Below the pieces are notes generated by a model. That model had not been told where the DNA came from. It saw only the letters and a list, made by a program, of their open reading frames with translations, and made no database searches. Of a DNA stretch of 64,000 bases, positions 1-10,004 are shown in pieces. Position 1 is the stretch's first letter. The number at the start of each line of letters is the position of its first letter. Source of the stretch: Akkermansiaceae bacterium UBA956 (GTDB taxonomy: Bacteria > Verrucomicrobiota > Verrucomicrobiia > Verrucomicrobiales > Akkermansiaceae); assembly GCA_002293145.1 (NCBI GenBank), contig DBCO01000010.1, positions 276,245 to 340,244 on the forward strand, given 5' to 3'. The position numbers and the translations under genes were made by a program.

Positions 1-741
1 CCGCAGATGCTTCTTGCTGGCGCGTTGGTGCCGTTTAAGGAGATGAATCGCGCGATGTTTGACGATGGTTCAATCAATCGCGAGCGTGGCGGCACTCCTG
101 TTCCCGCTCAAATCATGCCGCTGCGTTATGCATATGAGGCTATGGTGGTGGCGCAGGCGACGCGCAATCCTTTTGAAAAGGAACGCATGCGTATTCAGCG
201 GAGGATTGATGATCTCGCGGCAACGCGTGAGCTGACCAAAGAAAGTGCCGAGAGATTGGAGATATTGAAGTTATCCTTGACCAAGTTGTTAGGCGCGGGG
301 GCGAGTCATGCATCTGATGGACAGATCATTGCGGAGGAAATATCTTATCTTGCCCGCAATGGTACGCGTGAGCAATGTGAAGCACTAGAAGTCTGGCCCG
401 AGGGAGAAGATCCGCGCAAGGTAAAATCGATTGCTGATTTTTTTGTGAATTCAAGGATTGATTTGATGACACGCGAGGCGGAAACACTGCGTACGGATTA
501 TCGCAATCAAAAAGCGCGGTCGATTTTCCTCGCCTTGCGACAGCCGATGTTTTGGGCGGACAATAATGAGCCAGTGGAAGTCGAGAAAAGCGGCCCCGGT
601 GTGGTCGAGGCCGTGCCCGAGCGCAAGCAAGAGTGGATGGAAACAGACCGGCGCAATGGCTTTGCGCTGGGTCTGTTGATCTTCCTCTGCCCCGGCCTAA
701 CGGGATGGATCTTGCGACGTCAAAATCGCAATGTGAAGTGA
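1..741 (+). CDS. ABC-2 type exporter, C-terminal part (cut by window start)
   Basis: The frame is open from the first base, so this is the 3' end of a longer gene. The fragment resembles the end of ABCG-like fused ATPase-permease proteins. It has a motif in which the permease names the regions needed for assembly (LMPxRxAYEAMVVAQ-like text near residues 39-50), a charged soluble stretch, and a last membrane helix (about residues 219-238, FALGLLIFLCPGLTGWIL) before a basic tail. Known members move lipids or small molecules across the inner membrane. The substrate cannot be told from this end. It lies 134 bases upstream of a Verru_Chthon protein on the same strand. The family call rests on one conserved motif and is moderately sure. 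Confidence 0.6.
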   Translation, partial: PQMLLAGALVPFKEMNRAMFDDGSINRERGGTPVPAQIMPLRYAYEAMVVAQATRNPFEKERMRIQRRIDDLAATRELTKESAERLEILKLSLTKLLGAGASHASDGQIIAEEISYLARNGTREQCEALEVWPEGEDPRKVKSIADFFVNSRIDLMTREAETLRTDYRNQKARSIFLALRQPMFWADNNEPVEVEKSGPGVVEAVPERKQEWMETDRRNGFALGLLIFLCPGLTGWILRRQNRNVK

Positions 742-874
742 AGACGCGCTTCCCATTCGTCCGCATTTTGCATGATGGCAAACTTTTAGATTGAAGCGCA
801 ATACATTGCGATTACATTGAGTGTGTCTGATGTCGCAAAGGTCAGAGTAAACTCTGTGCTAATCCCCAAATGCA

Positions 875-3800
875 ATGAACCCTACTTTTGTTAACTTCCT
901 CGGCGATAACCCAGGAGCCCGTGGTCGATTTCCTCGTGATTTTACGCAGGCTCGTGGCTTTACTCTGATTGTCACGATCTCGTTGTTGGTGCTGCTAACT
1001 TTGATCGTGGTAGGCCTTCTTTCTTTGTCTGCCGTGAGTTTGCGCGCCAGTTCTCATGGGGCTTCTATCTCGATAGCACGAGCGAATGCGCGGCTCTCCG
1101 TGATGATGGCATTGGGTGAGTTGCAAAACACAATGGGTTCAGATCGCAACATCACTGCGCCCGCGAGCATTCTCGATAAAAATCCAGAAACAGTGCAAGC
1201 AGATGGAGTAAAACACCCGCGTTACTCGGGAGTATGGCAAGCTCGTGCTGAAACCATCGATGCGATGCCAGATTATTCTCGTGAGCCATTTTTTCGTGAA
1301 TGGTTGGTGTCTCATCGGGATCAATCAGCGCTTCAGAAACTCGATTTTGCGGAAAATGGCACGCTGCCTGATCCAGTAACCATTTACGAAATTAAAACCT
1401 CGGCAAACGATACGGAGCAAGTTCAGGCGGGGAAAGTTCCCACTGACAATGGAGCTCTGGCATGGTATGTGATCGACGAAAATTGCAAAGCTTCGATCAA
1501 TCGGCGAGATGAGCGTGAGCGCGCAGGGGATGAAAACATTGCCGATCTCCTCGCAGGTTATGCAACACCTGGAACTCAAGGTATTACAGCATTGGATGAG
1601 TTTGAAGAATTTCCTGCAAATACCACCACAAGTGATAAATTCTACTCCATCAATTCTCTATCGCTCGCAGAAAAAGGAGAAAAGTATTTTCAATCACACG
1701 CGCACCTCACGCCTTATGCAGAAAGCGTTTTAGCCAATGTCACGACGGGCTCATTGCGTAAGGATTTGAGTTTGTATCTTGAGCGGACGGATTTGAGTTG
1801 GCAAGCTGGCTGGGGTTTGGCTGGGGGGCAATCGGGACTGCCGCGGAGTCCGCTTGGTCCTAACAAGTTGATTTCACTCAGCGCTCCGAACCAATACGAC
1901 GTTCTATCGTGGAAAAATCTCTACCATTGGTCTCAAATGCATCGCCAGCAACTGCGCTCGGGGGCTTTGCAGTTTGCGGCCATGGATAATCAAGCTGCAG
2001 TTCATCAGCTCACAAATCCATCATGGAACAGCTCCGTCACCCGCATTGCCCCCGTAATGATGCGTATGCAGATGGTTCTCTCCTATAGCATGCGGAGAAC
2101 GGATGCGAGTGCTCCACCTGATGCGAATGGCGAATCCGAATATGAGCTATTGATGCATGCGTATCCAGTCGTCACGCTGTGGAATCCTTTCAATGTTTCA
2201 ATGTTTGTAAGAGAGTGGAGTTGTTTTCTTCACACACTACCCTTGGAGCATACGATATTCAAAAATGATGCGAAAGTTACGATGACGGAAGAAGGTTCTA
2301 AAAATGGAACATTCAATTGGGGTTGGCCTCGGGGTAACATGACGATGCGCGTGGGAGGAAGTACTGGTCCATCGGTCACGTTAGCTCCTGGTGAATCAAA
2401 ATTGCTCACCTATAAAACCGCGCAAGCGGGTGGGTTCAATGCTCACGATATGACTGAGCAATTCAATGCATGGTTGCCTAGTGCCGCAGGGGAGCCGCGT
2501 ATCGCTGGGAAAATTCGGGCAAAATCGAGTGATTCCATTTCTGTGCGCACGGAGATGTCGCGATGGGAGACAAGTGGCACTTCGTATTCAGGGGCTGACT
2601 TTCAGACAACTTTTGATTTCCGTTGTGAGCCGCGTGCCGTGCATGCAGGACATGATCAAAACTTTCTCAAATTTATGTTTTGTGGCCAAGTGGGATGGCG
2701 GCATGAGGCAGGAAATCCCAGCCCCATCACAGTCTCCGAAAGAAATTATCCCAAGAAAACTGTCGCTGCATTGTTGAACACGGCGTCACCCTTTATCAAC
2801 CTGGATGTCCGATACAAGACACTCGATGAGCAACAGTTGCCTAACAAAAGCTGGCTGCATAATATTCCCATGCATCCATATGCTGCGGCAACTTCCACGA
2901 GTAAGCATGCCAGTAAAGGTGTCGATGCCAAAACCCCGTTCTTTTCGCATCCCTATGCCATTAACTTCGAGCAGATCAATGGCATTGCAGGTGTCGTGCA
3001 AAATCGTCCGTTCATTGGTTTGAGCAATCGCCCCGGTGGCGAGCCACGCATCGCCGCGGTTTCCGTTCCGCTTGCGCCTCTTACGTCGTTGGCACAGTTG
3101 CAAAATTTACCACTTTTGCCCATTGAAGCGCTGAATTGGAGTGGACATTATTTGCAAAATCAAGCGATCGGTAACTCATACGCGATGCCGGGGCTAGCAC
3201 CAACTGCCATCAAACAGACATCGTTTCCCTTTTACTTGGGGCAATATTTTGCGTGGCAAGGTGGCGATATTGCAGGGAATACGTACCAAGCAAAAAATGC
3301 ATTCAATAACGCGGACTATACCATCAGTGCGGCGCCTGCATCACTCGTAGATCGGAGCTATGTGGCGAATCATTTGCTCTTCGATGAATACTTTTTCTCC
3401 TCGATGTCTGCGCAAACGGGGCCGATCTTTAAAAAATACGGGAAGGAGAGAACTTTGAAGGTTGTGGTCGAAGATTTCTACAATAACAACAGGCGTCTTC
3501 CCATTGCGGCGTATCGCCCCTATCTCAGCGGTAAAGAAGTTACCCCTGAACGTCTCGTGCCACTATTGACTTCGAGAGCGGGGTCAACGGCTACCGCCCA
3601 CCTCATTGCTGCCAGCCGCATGATGGTAGAAGGAGGCTTTAACATCAATTCCACATCTGAGCCTGCCTGGCGCGCCATGCTTGCTGCGGCGCATTTAAAA
3701 CGTCCTGTAACGATGAACGGTAATACTCTGAAGGCGGAAAAGGCTTCAAAATTTCTCGTCAATCGACACTCCGCACCATTAGCTGGCGCTGCGGGCAATG

Positions 3801-4411
3801 GCTCGGGTACCGCAGAAGAATCCAATCGTTGGTTAGGATATCGCGAACTTACGGAAGAAGAAATGGAACAACTCGCCGAAGCCATCGTTCGCCAAGTCAA
3901 ACTCCGCGGCCCATTCCGCTCGCTCGGCGAGTTCGTCAATCGACGTCGTTCTTCCGATACAGAGATGGCGCGCTACGGAGCTCTTCAAGCTGCTCTCGAA
4001 GACCCCAAGGTGGATATTAATAAAAATTATCGTGGCTCTGGGAATGAAATTTCTTCGGCAAATATTGCCGGCACCAACTACAAGTTTCCTGCTGCTGCGC
4101 TGGGCTCAAAGTTTCAAGGCACCCCAGCCTACATTTCTCAAGCGGACATTTTGACTCCCATGGCTCCCATCATCCAAGCCCGTTCTGATACCTTTGTCAT
4201 TCGCGGCTATGGTGAGGCAAAAGCGAAGAATGGAGCCATCATTGCGCGCGCCAGTTGCGAGGCCGTGGTTCAGCGAGTCCCCGATTTTGTTGACTCGCTA
4301 GATGCTGCTGATGTTGCAGAAAATCTTCTCAAATCACCGATCAATCGAGTATTCGGCCGACGTTTTGTTGTAAAATCTTTCCGCTGGCTTGCCGATAGCA
4401 GCGAAATCTAA
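875..4411 (+). CDS. Verru_Chthon cassette protein A, pseudopilin-like
   Basis: An exported 1178-residue protein. Residues about 27-55 look like a type IV prepilin leader: a short basic stretch, then G/FTLIV and a long hydrophobic helix. The glutamate normally found at position +5 is a valine, as in some minor pseudopilins (GspK/PilX type). Near the C-terminus (about residues 985-1025) there is a charged helical stretch ending FRSLGEFVNRRR, which resembles the helix-hairpin region of GspK-type proteins. Together these match the large protein A of the Verru_Chthon cassette (TIGR02600), known only from Verrucomicrobia and relatives. The usual partners B, C and D are not adjacent. A small exported protein follows 14 bases later. 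Its role in surface structures is inferred. Confidence 0.8.
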   Translation: MNPTFVNFLGDNPGARGRFPRDFTQARGFTLIVTISLLVLLTLIVVGLLSLSAVSLRASSHGASISIARANARLSVMMALGELQNTMGSDRNITAPASILDKNPETVQADGVKHPRYSGVWQARAETIDAMPDYSREPFFREWLVSHRDQSALQKLDFAENGTLPDPVTIYEIKTSANDTEQVQAGKVPTDNGALAWYVIDENCKASINRRDERERAGDENIADLLAGYATPGTQGITALDEFEEFPANTTTSDKFYSINSLSLAEKGEKYFQSHAHLTPYAESVLANVTTGSLRKDLSLYLERTDLSWQAGWGLAGGQSGLPRSPLGPNKLISLSAPNQYDVLSWKNLYHWSQMHRQQLRSGALQFAAMDNQAAVHQLTNPSWNSSVTRIAPVMMRMQMVLSYSMRRTDASAPPDANGESEYELLMHAYPVVTLWNPFNVSMFVREWSCFLHTLPLEHTIFKNDAKVTMTEEGSKNGTFNWGWPRGNMTMRVGGSTGPSVTLAPGESKLLTYKTAQAGGFNAHDMTEQFNAWLPSAAGEPRIAGKIRAKSSDSISVRTEMSRWETSGTSYSGADFQTTFDFRCEPRAVHAGHDQNFLKFMFCGQVGWRHEAGNPSPITVSERNYPKKTVAALLNTASPFINLDVRYKTLDEQQLPNKSWLHNIPMHPYAAATSTSKHASKGVDAKTPFFSHPYAINFEQINGIAGVVQNRPFIGLSNRPGGEPRIAAVSVPLAPLTSLAQLQNLPLLPIEALNWSGHYLQNQAIGNSYAMPGLAPTAIKQTSFPFYLGQYFAWQGGDIAGNTYQAKNAFNNADYTISAAPASLVDRSYVANHLLFDEYFFSSMSAQTGPIFKKYGKERTLKVVVEDFYNNNRRLPIAAYRPYLSGKEVTPERLVPLLTSRAGSTATAHLIAASRMMVEGGFNINSTSEPAWRAMLAAAHLKRPVTMNGNTLKAEKASKFLVNRHSAPLAGAAGNGSGTAEESNRWLGYRELTEEEMEQLAEAIVRQVKLRGPFRSLGEFVNRRRSSDTEMARYGALQAALEDPKVDINKNYRGSGNEISSANIAGTNYKFPAAALGSKFQGTPAYISQADILTPMAPIIQARSDTFVIRGYGEAKAKNGAIIARASCEAVVQRVPDFVDSLDAADVAENLLKSPINRVFGRRFVVKSFRWLADSSEI

Positions 4412-4425
4412 TCTCATCATTTTCT

Positions 4426-5103
4426 ATGTTAAAAATGCTACCACTTTACCAACTCATCGCGTCGCTGTGCATTGCTATGGTGACACCAGCCCTGTCACAA
4501 GCCGATGCCGCGAAATCGCCGAAAGTTTCGTTCCGCGTCACTCGCTTCGATCCTGGTGATGGCACCTCACCCAAGTTCCGCGTGGGTACGGAGCAAAAAG
4601 AATGCGAGGTGCCTTTGACCTCCATCGAAGGACCATTCTCGGCAACCTTGCGCGATGGCACGTACTTGGATTTTTGGGGGGCTGCTGCGGACAATCCTGA
4701 AATCTCGGTGGCGATCGCGGCAAACGAACGCAAAGATCTGTTGTTGATTTTTTTTCCCGATGGGAAAACGTTTCGTTTGATGAAAGTGGTGACATCTGCT
4801 GATCGCATGCAAGGCGGGTACCAGATGATCATCAATACCACACCTGATGAGATCGGAGTGAAACTCGGGACGGCGGAGCCAGTGATCATTTCCTCGGGGA
4901 AGAGTGGAACTCTCAAGACTCCAACAGCGGCCAAAAATGCATCGATACCCGTAGTGGTCAACGTGAAAAAAGCGGGGAAGTGGACACTGGTGAGCACCGA
5001 AGATTGGCCCCATGAGCCAACCGTGCGAAAGTTCTTATTTGCGTTTGTTTCACCGCGCACCAAGCATTTGATGTTTCATACGGTCTCGGAGATGGTGGAA
5101 TAG
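4426..5103 (+). CDS. exported protein of unknown function
   Basis: A 225-residue protein with a clear signal peptide (about residues 1-26, cleavage near ALSQADA). I recognise no domain. The mature part is a beta-rich sequence of alternating hydrophobic and charged residues, without cysteines or catalytic motifs. It starts 14 bases after the Verru_Chthon protein A gene, so the two are very probably co-transcribed and may share a function. Start at 4426 is the only ATG ahead of the signal peptide, apart from an in-frame ATG four codons later. Confidence 0.7.
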   Translation: MLKMLPLYQLIASLCIAMVTPALSQADAAKSPKVSFRVTRFDPGDGTSPKFRVGTEQKECEVPLTSIEGPFSATLRDGTYLDFWGAAADNPEISVAIAANERKDLLLIFFPDGKTFRLMKVVTSADRMQGGYQMIINTTPDEIGVKLGTAEPVIISSGKSGTLKTPTAAKNASIPVVVNVKKAGKWTLVSTEDWPHEPTVRKFLFAFVSPRTKHLMFHTVSEMVE

Positions 5104-5143
5104 TTGCAGAGCTCCGATTTCCCGTGACTGGCTCGCTTTTTTC

Positions 5144-5171
5144 TTGACGACATGAATACAGTGTCTAATTT
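5144..5171 (+). promoter_or_regulatory. sigma70-like promoter for the large modular surface protein
   Basis: TTGACG at 5144-5149 and TAATTT at 5166-5171 are separated by 16 bases. The predicted start of transcription is near 5178, giving a leader of about 64 bases before the ATG at 5242. Confidence 0.5.
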
Positions 5172-5241
5172 CGATAAACCAACTGTTGCAAATTGCTGTT
5201 GGTGAAACCCTAGTGAAAAAATCCCAAACCTCGATACGATT

Positions 5242-8200
5242 ATGTTAAAGTCATCATTGTACTTAAAATCATTGACCCTTGCCGCGTTCTTGCTTGGCGC
5301 GGGATCATCCGCAAAAGCGACTCTCGTGGGCCATTGGCTCAACGGCGATACCAATCTAACAGATGCCTCTGGTTTTACTACTGCTGGCACTCACGATGGG
5401 GTCGCAGTCGGGCCGAATGCTGGTTTGTTAGCTTACAGTTCCGATGTTCCCACGGGCTTCACGGGGCAATCACTCAGCCTCGTTGGCAATGTAGCTGTGA
5501 GTATTGCAAACAGCTCATCAGCCGATGGAGGAACCTATCAGAATACGTTTGATGGTGGGATCAGCAGTGAATGCACCATCGCATTTTGGGCGAAAGGATT
5601 TCCTGCTACATGGTCTCCTTGGGTAGGCAAGCGTGGGGAAGGTGGCATTGGTTGGCAGGTACGTCGGATGGCCGGCGCAAACGTCGCAGGCTTTACGGTG
5701 CGCGGTGTGGGTAACGAAGATGGCTGGGGTAGCCCAATCGACGTTGCAGCAGGGCAACCTGCATGGCGTCACTATGCTGCGGTATGGAATCAAGCAGCAG
5801 GCACCCGCGACCTCTATATCGATGGTGCTTTTTCCCACACAGTCGCTAGCACTCCGGGGGATGATATGTCCCTCGCTGCGGCTCATCGCTTGGTATTAGG
5901 GGCTCGCACCGATGGTGGCGGCACGGGATATGAAGGCTACTTCACGGGGAATCTGTATGATGTGCGCATCTACAATACCTCGCTCACTCAGCCTGATGTC
6001 GCAGCTTTAACGCTTCCTGCTGTTACTGGCTTGGTAACTGTTCCTGGCAATGGCAAAGTTGGTCTGAGCTGGACATCATTGCCTTCCGCTACTAGCTACA
6101 CAGTCTGGACAAAAGACACGGTGACGAACGTTGAGGAGACCGACACAGCAACATCTGCGCTTTTCGAGAAAACGGGATTAGTCAACGGAAGACCTTATCT
6201 TTTTAAAGTTAGAGCCAACAATGGCGCGGTCAATGGTGCATACTCGGCTGAACTAGGTGCTACTCCCGTGATGAGTTCGGGCAAAGACATTCTTACCTTC
6301 GCGTTTGGAATCAGTGGCAATGCTACGATTTCAGGAACGAATATTACGAAATATTTGCCTTCATCTGCCAATGTGACGAATTTAGCTCCAACCTTTACGA
6401 CCTCCTTTTTTTCCACGGCAAGCCCTGCATCTGGCACGGCCCGCGACTTTACTTTTCCGCAAACGTACACGATCACCGCAGAAGATGGATCGACGAAAAC
6501 CTATACGGTCTCGGTAGCACTTGCGACTCCCATTACTTATGACTTCACAGGAGGATTGCAGGGCTGGCAGCAGATTCAACCGACATTGCCTGCCGTGCTC
6601 TGGCAGACCAATGCGCTGGGATCTGGTTACGATGGTATCGCACCCGATGATACTTTTACCCGTTTCGGGCGTTCACCCATTTTTTATCTGCTAGACTCTG
6701 GCCCGCTTACCTTCTCTCTGAATGGCGGATCTTCTCCTCTAGCAGTTCCGCACGTTGGTCCTTCCTCGATTCCTGCTGAGGCCATCCAAAATGGTGGCTT
6801 TGCAGGCGTGGCTTTGCGCGATGTGGCGACAAATTCCTACGTTCTTAGTAGAAGGAAGTCTGCCAATGGCGGGATTGAGCAGATGCAGTTCACGGCGGCA
6901 GAGCTGGCTCCTTTTGCCAATGATGGGAAACAATACACGCTGGACTACCTCGATTACAACAGAGGTAGTTGGGGATGGACCTATCTTGATGATGTCTCGA
7001 TTCCTGGCGTGGCCGCAGAGCCTGGGACAGTGGCCTTGATTACATCTCTCAAAATGGGTTCGCTCGGCCTTACGGAAATTTCCGGCACGGACATTACGGT
7101 GTGGTTGCCTTATGGAACTGATGTCACGGCTCTTAACCCGCTCATCGCTGTTTCTCCAGAGGCAGTATTGTCCCCGTCTCTTGGCACATCGCGTAATTTC
7201 ACCACACCACAGGTCTACACAGTTACTTCGGGAGATTCCCTTGTTACCACCAATTACACCGTCACGGTGATCACAGCTGGCTCGTTGAATGTGAAAACCT
7301 ATGATACCACGAGTGGGGTGACATTTTTAGAACCGATCTCCAATTTGCAGGCGGTCACACCCACTGCGACTTCGATACAAGTGGGTGATATTTCGTACGG
7401 TAACTTTGTGACAGGGCTCCCTGGGGTGACAAGTCCGGAAACCTTCGCGGTCCTCTGGGATGGCTGGTTTGACGTTGCGAAAGATGGCCCGGGCTATTAT
7501 ACCTTTGGTAGCGACAGTGATGACGGCAGTGTGATTTATTTGGATTTGAACAACGATGGAGATTTTGACGATCTCGGCGAGTTGGTCATGAACAACAATG
7601 GTCTTCATGGTGTCAATGCGCCGCGCACGGGAACGGTGTATCTGCCGATGGATACCGTTCGCATAGCCATTGGATATTTTGAAGAATCTGGTGGAGAAGG
7701 CATCGATGTTCGCTTCGGACTGGGTGCAGGTCAGGCTTTTGCTTCTTTGCAGCGCATTAGTGGAAAGACCGGCCATTTCCGAGCCACTGAACCTGCCGCT
7801 GATCCTTCCTCTGCTGTGCTATGGAATTTGACATCAACAGGCCGTGTCGCTCAGCTTTATGGCAGTCCGACGGATCTTCTGCTCCTTTTGCCCGAAGGGA
7901 CATCACTCACCAATCTCGCGCCTACATTCAATCTATCACCCGGTGCAGTTAGCGTTCCTCCTTCGGGAACTGTTCGTGATTTCACAACTCCACAGACCTA
8001 CACGGTGACCTCGCAGGACACCAATACTGTTACGACGTTTACCATAATCGCTCGGTCCGCCACGCCGATTCAAATGACTACCTATCAAGGTGTCAGTGGC
8101 ATTGCAATGTTGGCGCCACTTTCCAACTTGCAAGCACAGACTCCCAGCAGCACGACAAATACAACCAATGAAATCATTCATGAGAGTGATGCCGCATTTC

Positions 8201-9906
8201 TTGCACTGCCTGGTCTAACGAGTGCTGATAATTTCTCCATCATCTGGGAGGGCTGGTTCAACGTCGCTGCCGATGGCGCGGGGGAATACACCTTTGGCAC
8301 ACGGAGTGACGATGGAAGTGTGTTTTGCTTGGACTTCAATGATGATGGCGATTTTGACGACACTGGCGAAATCATCGTCAACAACAACGCATTGCAAGGA
8401 TCAACGATCCGGACGACTACCGTCAAACTGCAGATGGACAAAATTCGTTTTGCCATTGGTTACTTCGAAGTCGGCGGCGGACAGGTGATGGAGGCTCGTT
8501 TTGGCAAAGGTGATAGTCTGAGCTGGACGGAGCTGACACGTGTTTCTGGGAATACAGGTCTATTCTCTATCGCTGAACCCGCTTCAAATCCGTCTTCTGC
8601 GGTTCTGTGGTATGCAAACTATGCAGGCAGTGTTGCTGTGCCGACAAATCCTGAATGCACCGAACTAGAGATTGCGTTGCCCTTGGGGAACGATATCACA
8701 GATCTTGCGCTAGAGTTCGGCGTTTCTCCTGGAGCGACATGCGTGCCGCCATCAGGAACACCGCGAAATTTCACGACTGCGCAGACTTATACGGTAACAT
8801 CGGCAGATTCCACGGAGTCAACGATCTACACGATTTCTGTGAGTCATCTATTCCAATCCTACGACTATAATAATGGAAATCTTCAAGGATGGAAAAACCT
8901 TGTTTGGGATCTCAGTGCCAATGGTGGCTCGGGCGGTTGGATCGAATTGGCTCCGAATGCCACAACGATGCCCGCAACGGTGAATGGCGGCGTCATTCAG
9001 CCGACTGCTGTGAACAATGGTTTGTTTGTGGTCACCAACGGGCAAGTGTTCTATAGTGGTAACGGCGATACGCATTTGAATTCTCAGCGCCTGCGTTCGC
9101 CTGCGTTCTATTTGGATGCTGTGGCAGATCTCACGCTGCAATTGCGGGGTGGGGTGGCTAATACTACCGACCCCACAAATGAGGGCGATGTGCCATTTGC
9201 TGCTGTGACAAATGCAACTGGTGCTGCACCTGGTGGCTGGAAGGGTGCCGTGCTTCGTCGTGTGAGTGACGGCGCATTTTTGATCGCCAAGCCAAGGACG
9301 GGAGCCAATGGCGATGCCTTTAGTACGATTACTTTTACCGAAGCTGAGCTCGAGCCTTATGACGGAGTCGCGTGCACCATCGAATTGATCAACACAGACC
9401 GCGGTGCCTGGGGGTGGGTGGCCATGGACAATGTCTACATTCCTACGACGGGCTTCGTTCCGTTGTCATCGTATGATACATGGCGTGCAAACTATTCACC
9501 ACTGGTCGGCACGGCGGGCCAGCCGGGACAAAATCCTGATGGCGATCTCTATAGCAACGTTCTGGAATACGCATTTGGCTTGAATCCTAGTGTCAGTGAG
9601 AGCGGACCCATCGAGTATTTGGCCGGCGGCGCTGTCACCAATCGTGGGGGCTCAGCAATCGTTGAAGATGGTGGTGTTTGGTATGCAGTATTTGGGCGCA
9701 GAGCGGATCATGCAACTTCGGGGTTGACCTACACAGTGCAATTTAGCAACGACCTCAATCACTGGGCATCGCCAGCGGTCACTCTGACTCCGGTAGCAAG
9801 TGATAGCGAAATCGAAGCGGTGGAAGTGCAATTTCCGAATACGATCAATACACCAAGCGGTCCGATGAAACCTACATTTATGAGGGTTGAGGTTACTCAT
9901 CCCTGA
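5242..9906 (+). CDS. large modular exported protein (LamG, FN3, DUF5018-like and PA14-like repeats)
   Basis: A 1554-residue exported protein with a signal peptide (residues 1-25). Domains in order: a LamG/concanavalin-like lectin domain (about 30-250), a fibronectin type III domain (259-343), then alternating modules. Four copies of a module of about 80 residues end in a YTVTSxD...YTV motif (about 349-428, 598-683, 855-945, 1120-1205). Two PA14-like modules (about 687-850 and 946-1112) each carry a DLNNDGDFDD-type acidic loop that looks able to bind calcium. Two jelly-roll-like modules begin with LQGW (about 431-590 and 1207-1400). The C-terminus (about 1409-1554) has the NPDGD..NxLEYAFGLNP linker and a YTVQFSNDLNHW motif common at the end of verrucomicrobial exported proteins. 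It is probably a surface adhesin or carbohydrate-binding protein. No catalytic site is visible. Confidence 0.8.
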   Translation: MLKSSLYLKSLTLAAFLLGAGSSAKATLVGHWLNGDTNLTDASGFTTAGTHDGVAVGPNAGLLAYSSDVPTGFTGQSLSLVGNVAVSIANSSSADGGTYQNTFDGGISSECTIAFWAKGFPATWSPWVGKRGEGGIGWQVRRMAGANVAGFTVRGVGNEDGWGSPIDVAAGQPAWRHYAAVWNQAAGTRDLYIDGAFSHTVASTPGDDMSLAAAHRLVLGARTDGGGTGYEGYFTGNLYDVRIYNTSLTQPDVAALTLPAVTGLVTVPGNGKVGLSWTSLPSATSYTVWTKDTVTNVEETDTATSALFEKTGLVNGRPYLFKVRANNGAVNGAYSAELGATPVMSSGKDILTFAFGISGNATISGTNITKYLPSSANVTNLAPTFTTSFFSTASPASGTARDFTFPQTYTITAEDGSTKTYTVSVALATPITYDFTGGLQGWQQIQPTLPAVLWQTNALGSGYDGIAPDDTFTRFGRSPIFYLLDSGPLTFSLNGGSSPLAVPHVGPSSIPAEAIQNGGFAGVALRDVATNSYVLSRRKSANGGIEQMQFTAAELAPFANDGKQYTLDYLDYNRGSWGWTYLDDVSIPGVAAEPGTVALITSLKMGSLGLTEISGTDITVWLPYGTDVTALNPLIAVSPEAVLSPSLGTSRNFTTPQVYTVTSGDSLVTTNYTVTVITAGSLNVKTYDTTSGVTFLEPISNLQAVTPTATSIQVGDISYGNFVTGLPGVTSPETFAVLWDGWFDVAKDGPGYYTFGSDSDDGSVIYLDLNNDGDFDDLGELVMNNNGLHGVNAPRTGTVYLPMDTVRIAIGYFEESGGEGIDVRFGLGAGQAFASLQRISGKTGHFRATEPAADPSSAVLWNLTSTGRVAQLYGSPTDLLLLLPEGTSLTNLAPTFNLSPGAVSVPPSGTVRDFTTPQTYTVTSQDTNTVTTFTIIARSATPIQMTTYQGVSGIAMLAPLSNLQAQTPSSTTNTTNEIIHESDAAFLALPGLTSADNFSIIWEGWFNVAADGAGEYTFGTRSDDGSVFCLDFNDDGDFDDTGEIIVNNNALQGSTIRTTTVKLQMDKIRFAIGYFEVGGGQVMEARFGKGDSLSWTELTRVSGNTGLFSIAEPASNPSSAVLWYANYAGSVAVPTNPECTELEIALPLGNDITDLALEFGVSPGATCVPPSGTPRNFTTAQTYTVTSADSTESTIYTISVSHLFQSYDYNNGNLQGWKNLVWDLSANGGSGGWIELAPNATTMPATVNGGVIQPTAVNNGLFVVTNGQVFYSGNGDTHLNSQRLRSPAFYLDAVADLTLQLRGGVANTTDPTNEGDVPFAAVTNATGAAPGGWKGAVLRRVSDGAFLIAKPRTGANGDAFSTITFTEAELEPYDGVACTIELINTDRGAWGWVAMDNVYIPTTGFVPLSSYDTWRANYSPLVGTAGQPGQNPDGDLYSNVLEYAFGLNPSVSESGPIEYLAGGAVTNRGGSAIVEDGGVWYAVFGRRADHATSGLTYTVQFSNDLNHWASPAVTLTPVASDSEIEAVEVQFPNTINTPSGPMKPTFMRVEVTHP

Positions 9907-9917
9907 TGATGAAAAAA

Positions 9918-9949
9918 AGGGAGCGCATGCGTTTTGCATGCGCTCCTTT
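9918..9949. terminator. bidirectional intrinsic terminator
   Basis: An 11-bp perfect stem (9920-9930 with 9936-9946) and a 5-base loop. It is followed by TTTA on the plus strand and, read on the minus strand, by CCTTTTTTTC. It lies between the convergent surface-protein and moxR genes and can serve both. Confidence 0.75.
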
Positions 9950-9970
9950 ATTCCTTCTGAAAATGCATTG

Positions 9971-9997
9971 CGCTGAGCTGAGGCTCAGCGTTTTTTT
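9971..9997 (+). terminator. second intrinsic terminator after the surface-protein gene
   Basis: An 8-bp perfect stem (9971-9978 with 9983-9990) and a 4-base loop are followed directly by seven T residues. It is a strong plus-strand terminator 65 bases beyond the stop codon, and the second in a row. Confidence 0.8.
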
Positions 9998-10004
9998 GCT
10001 TCCA

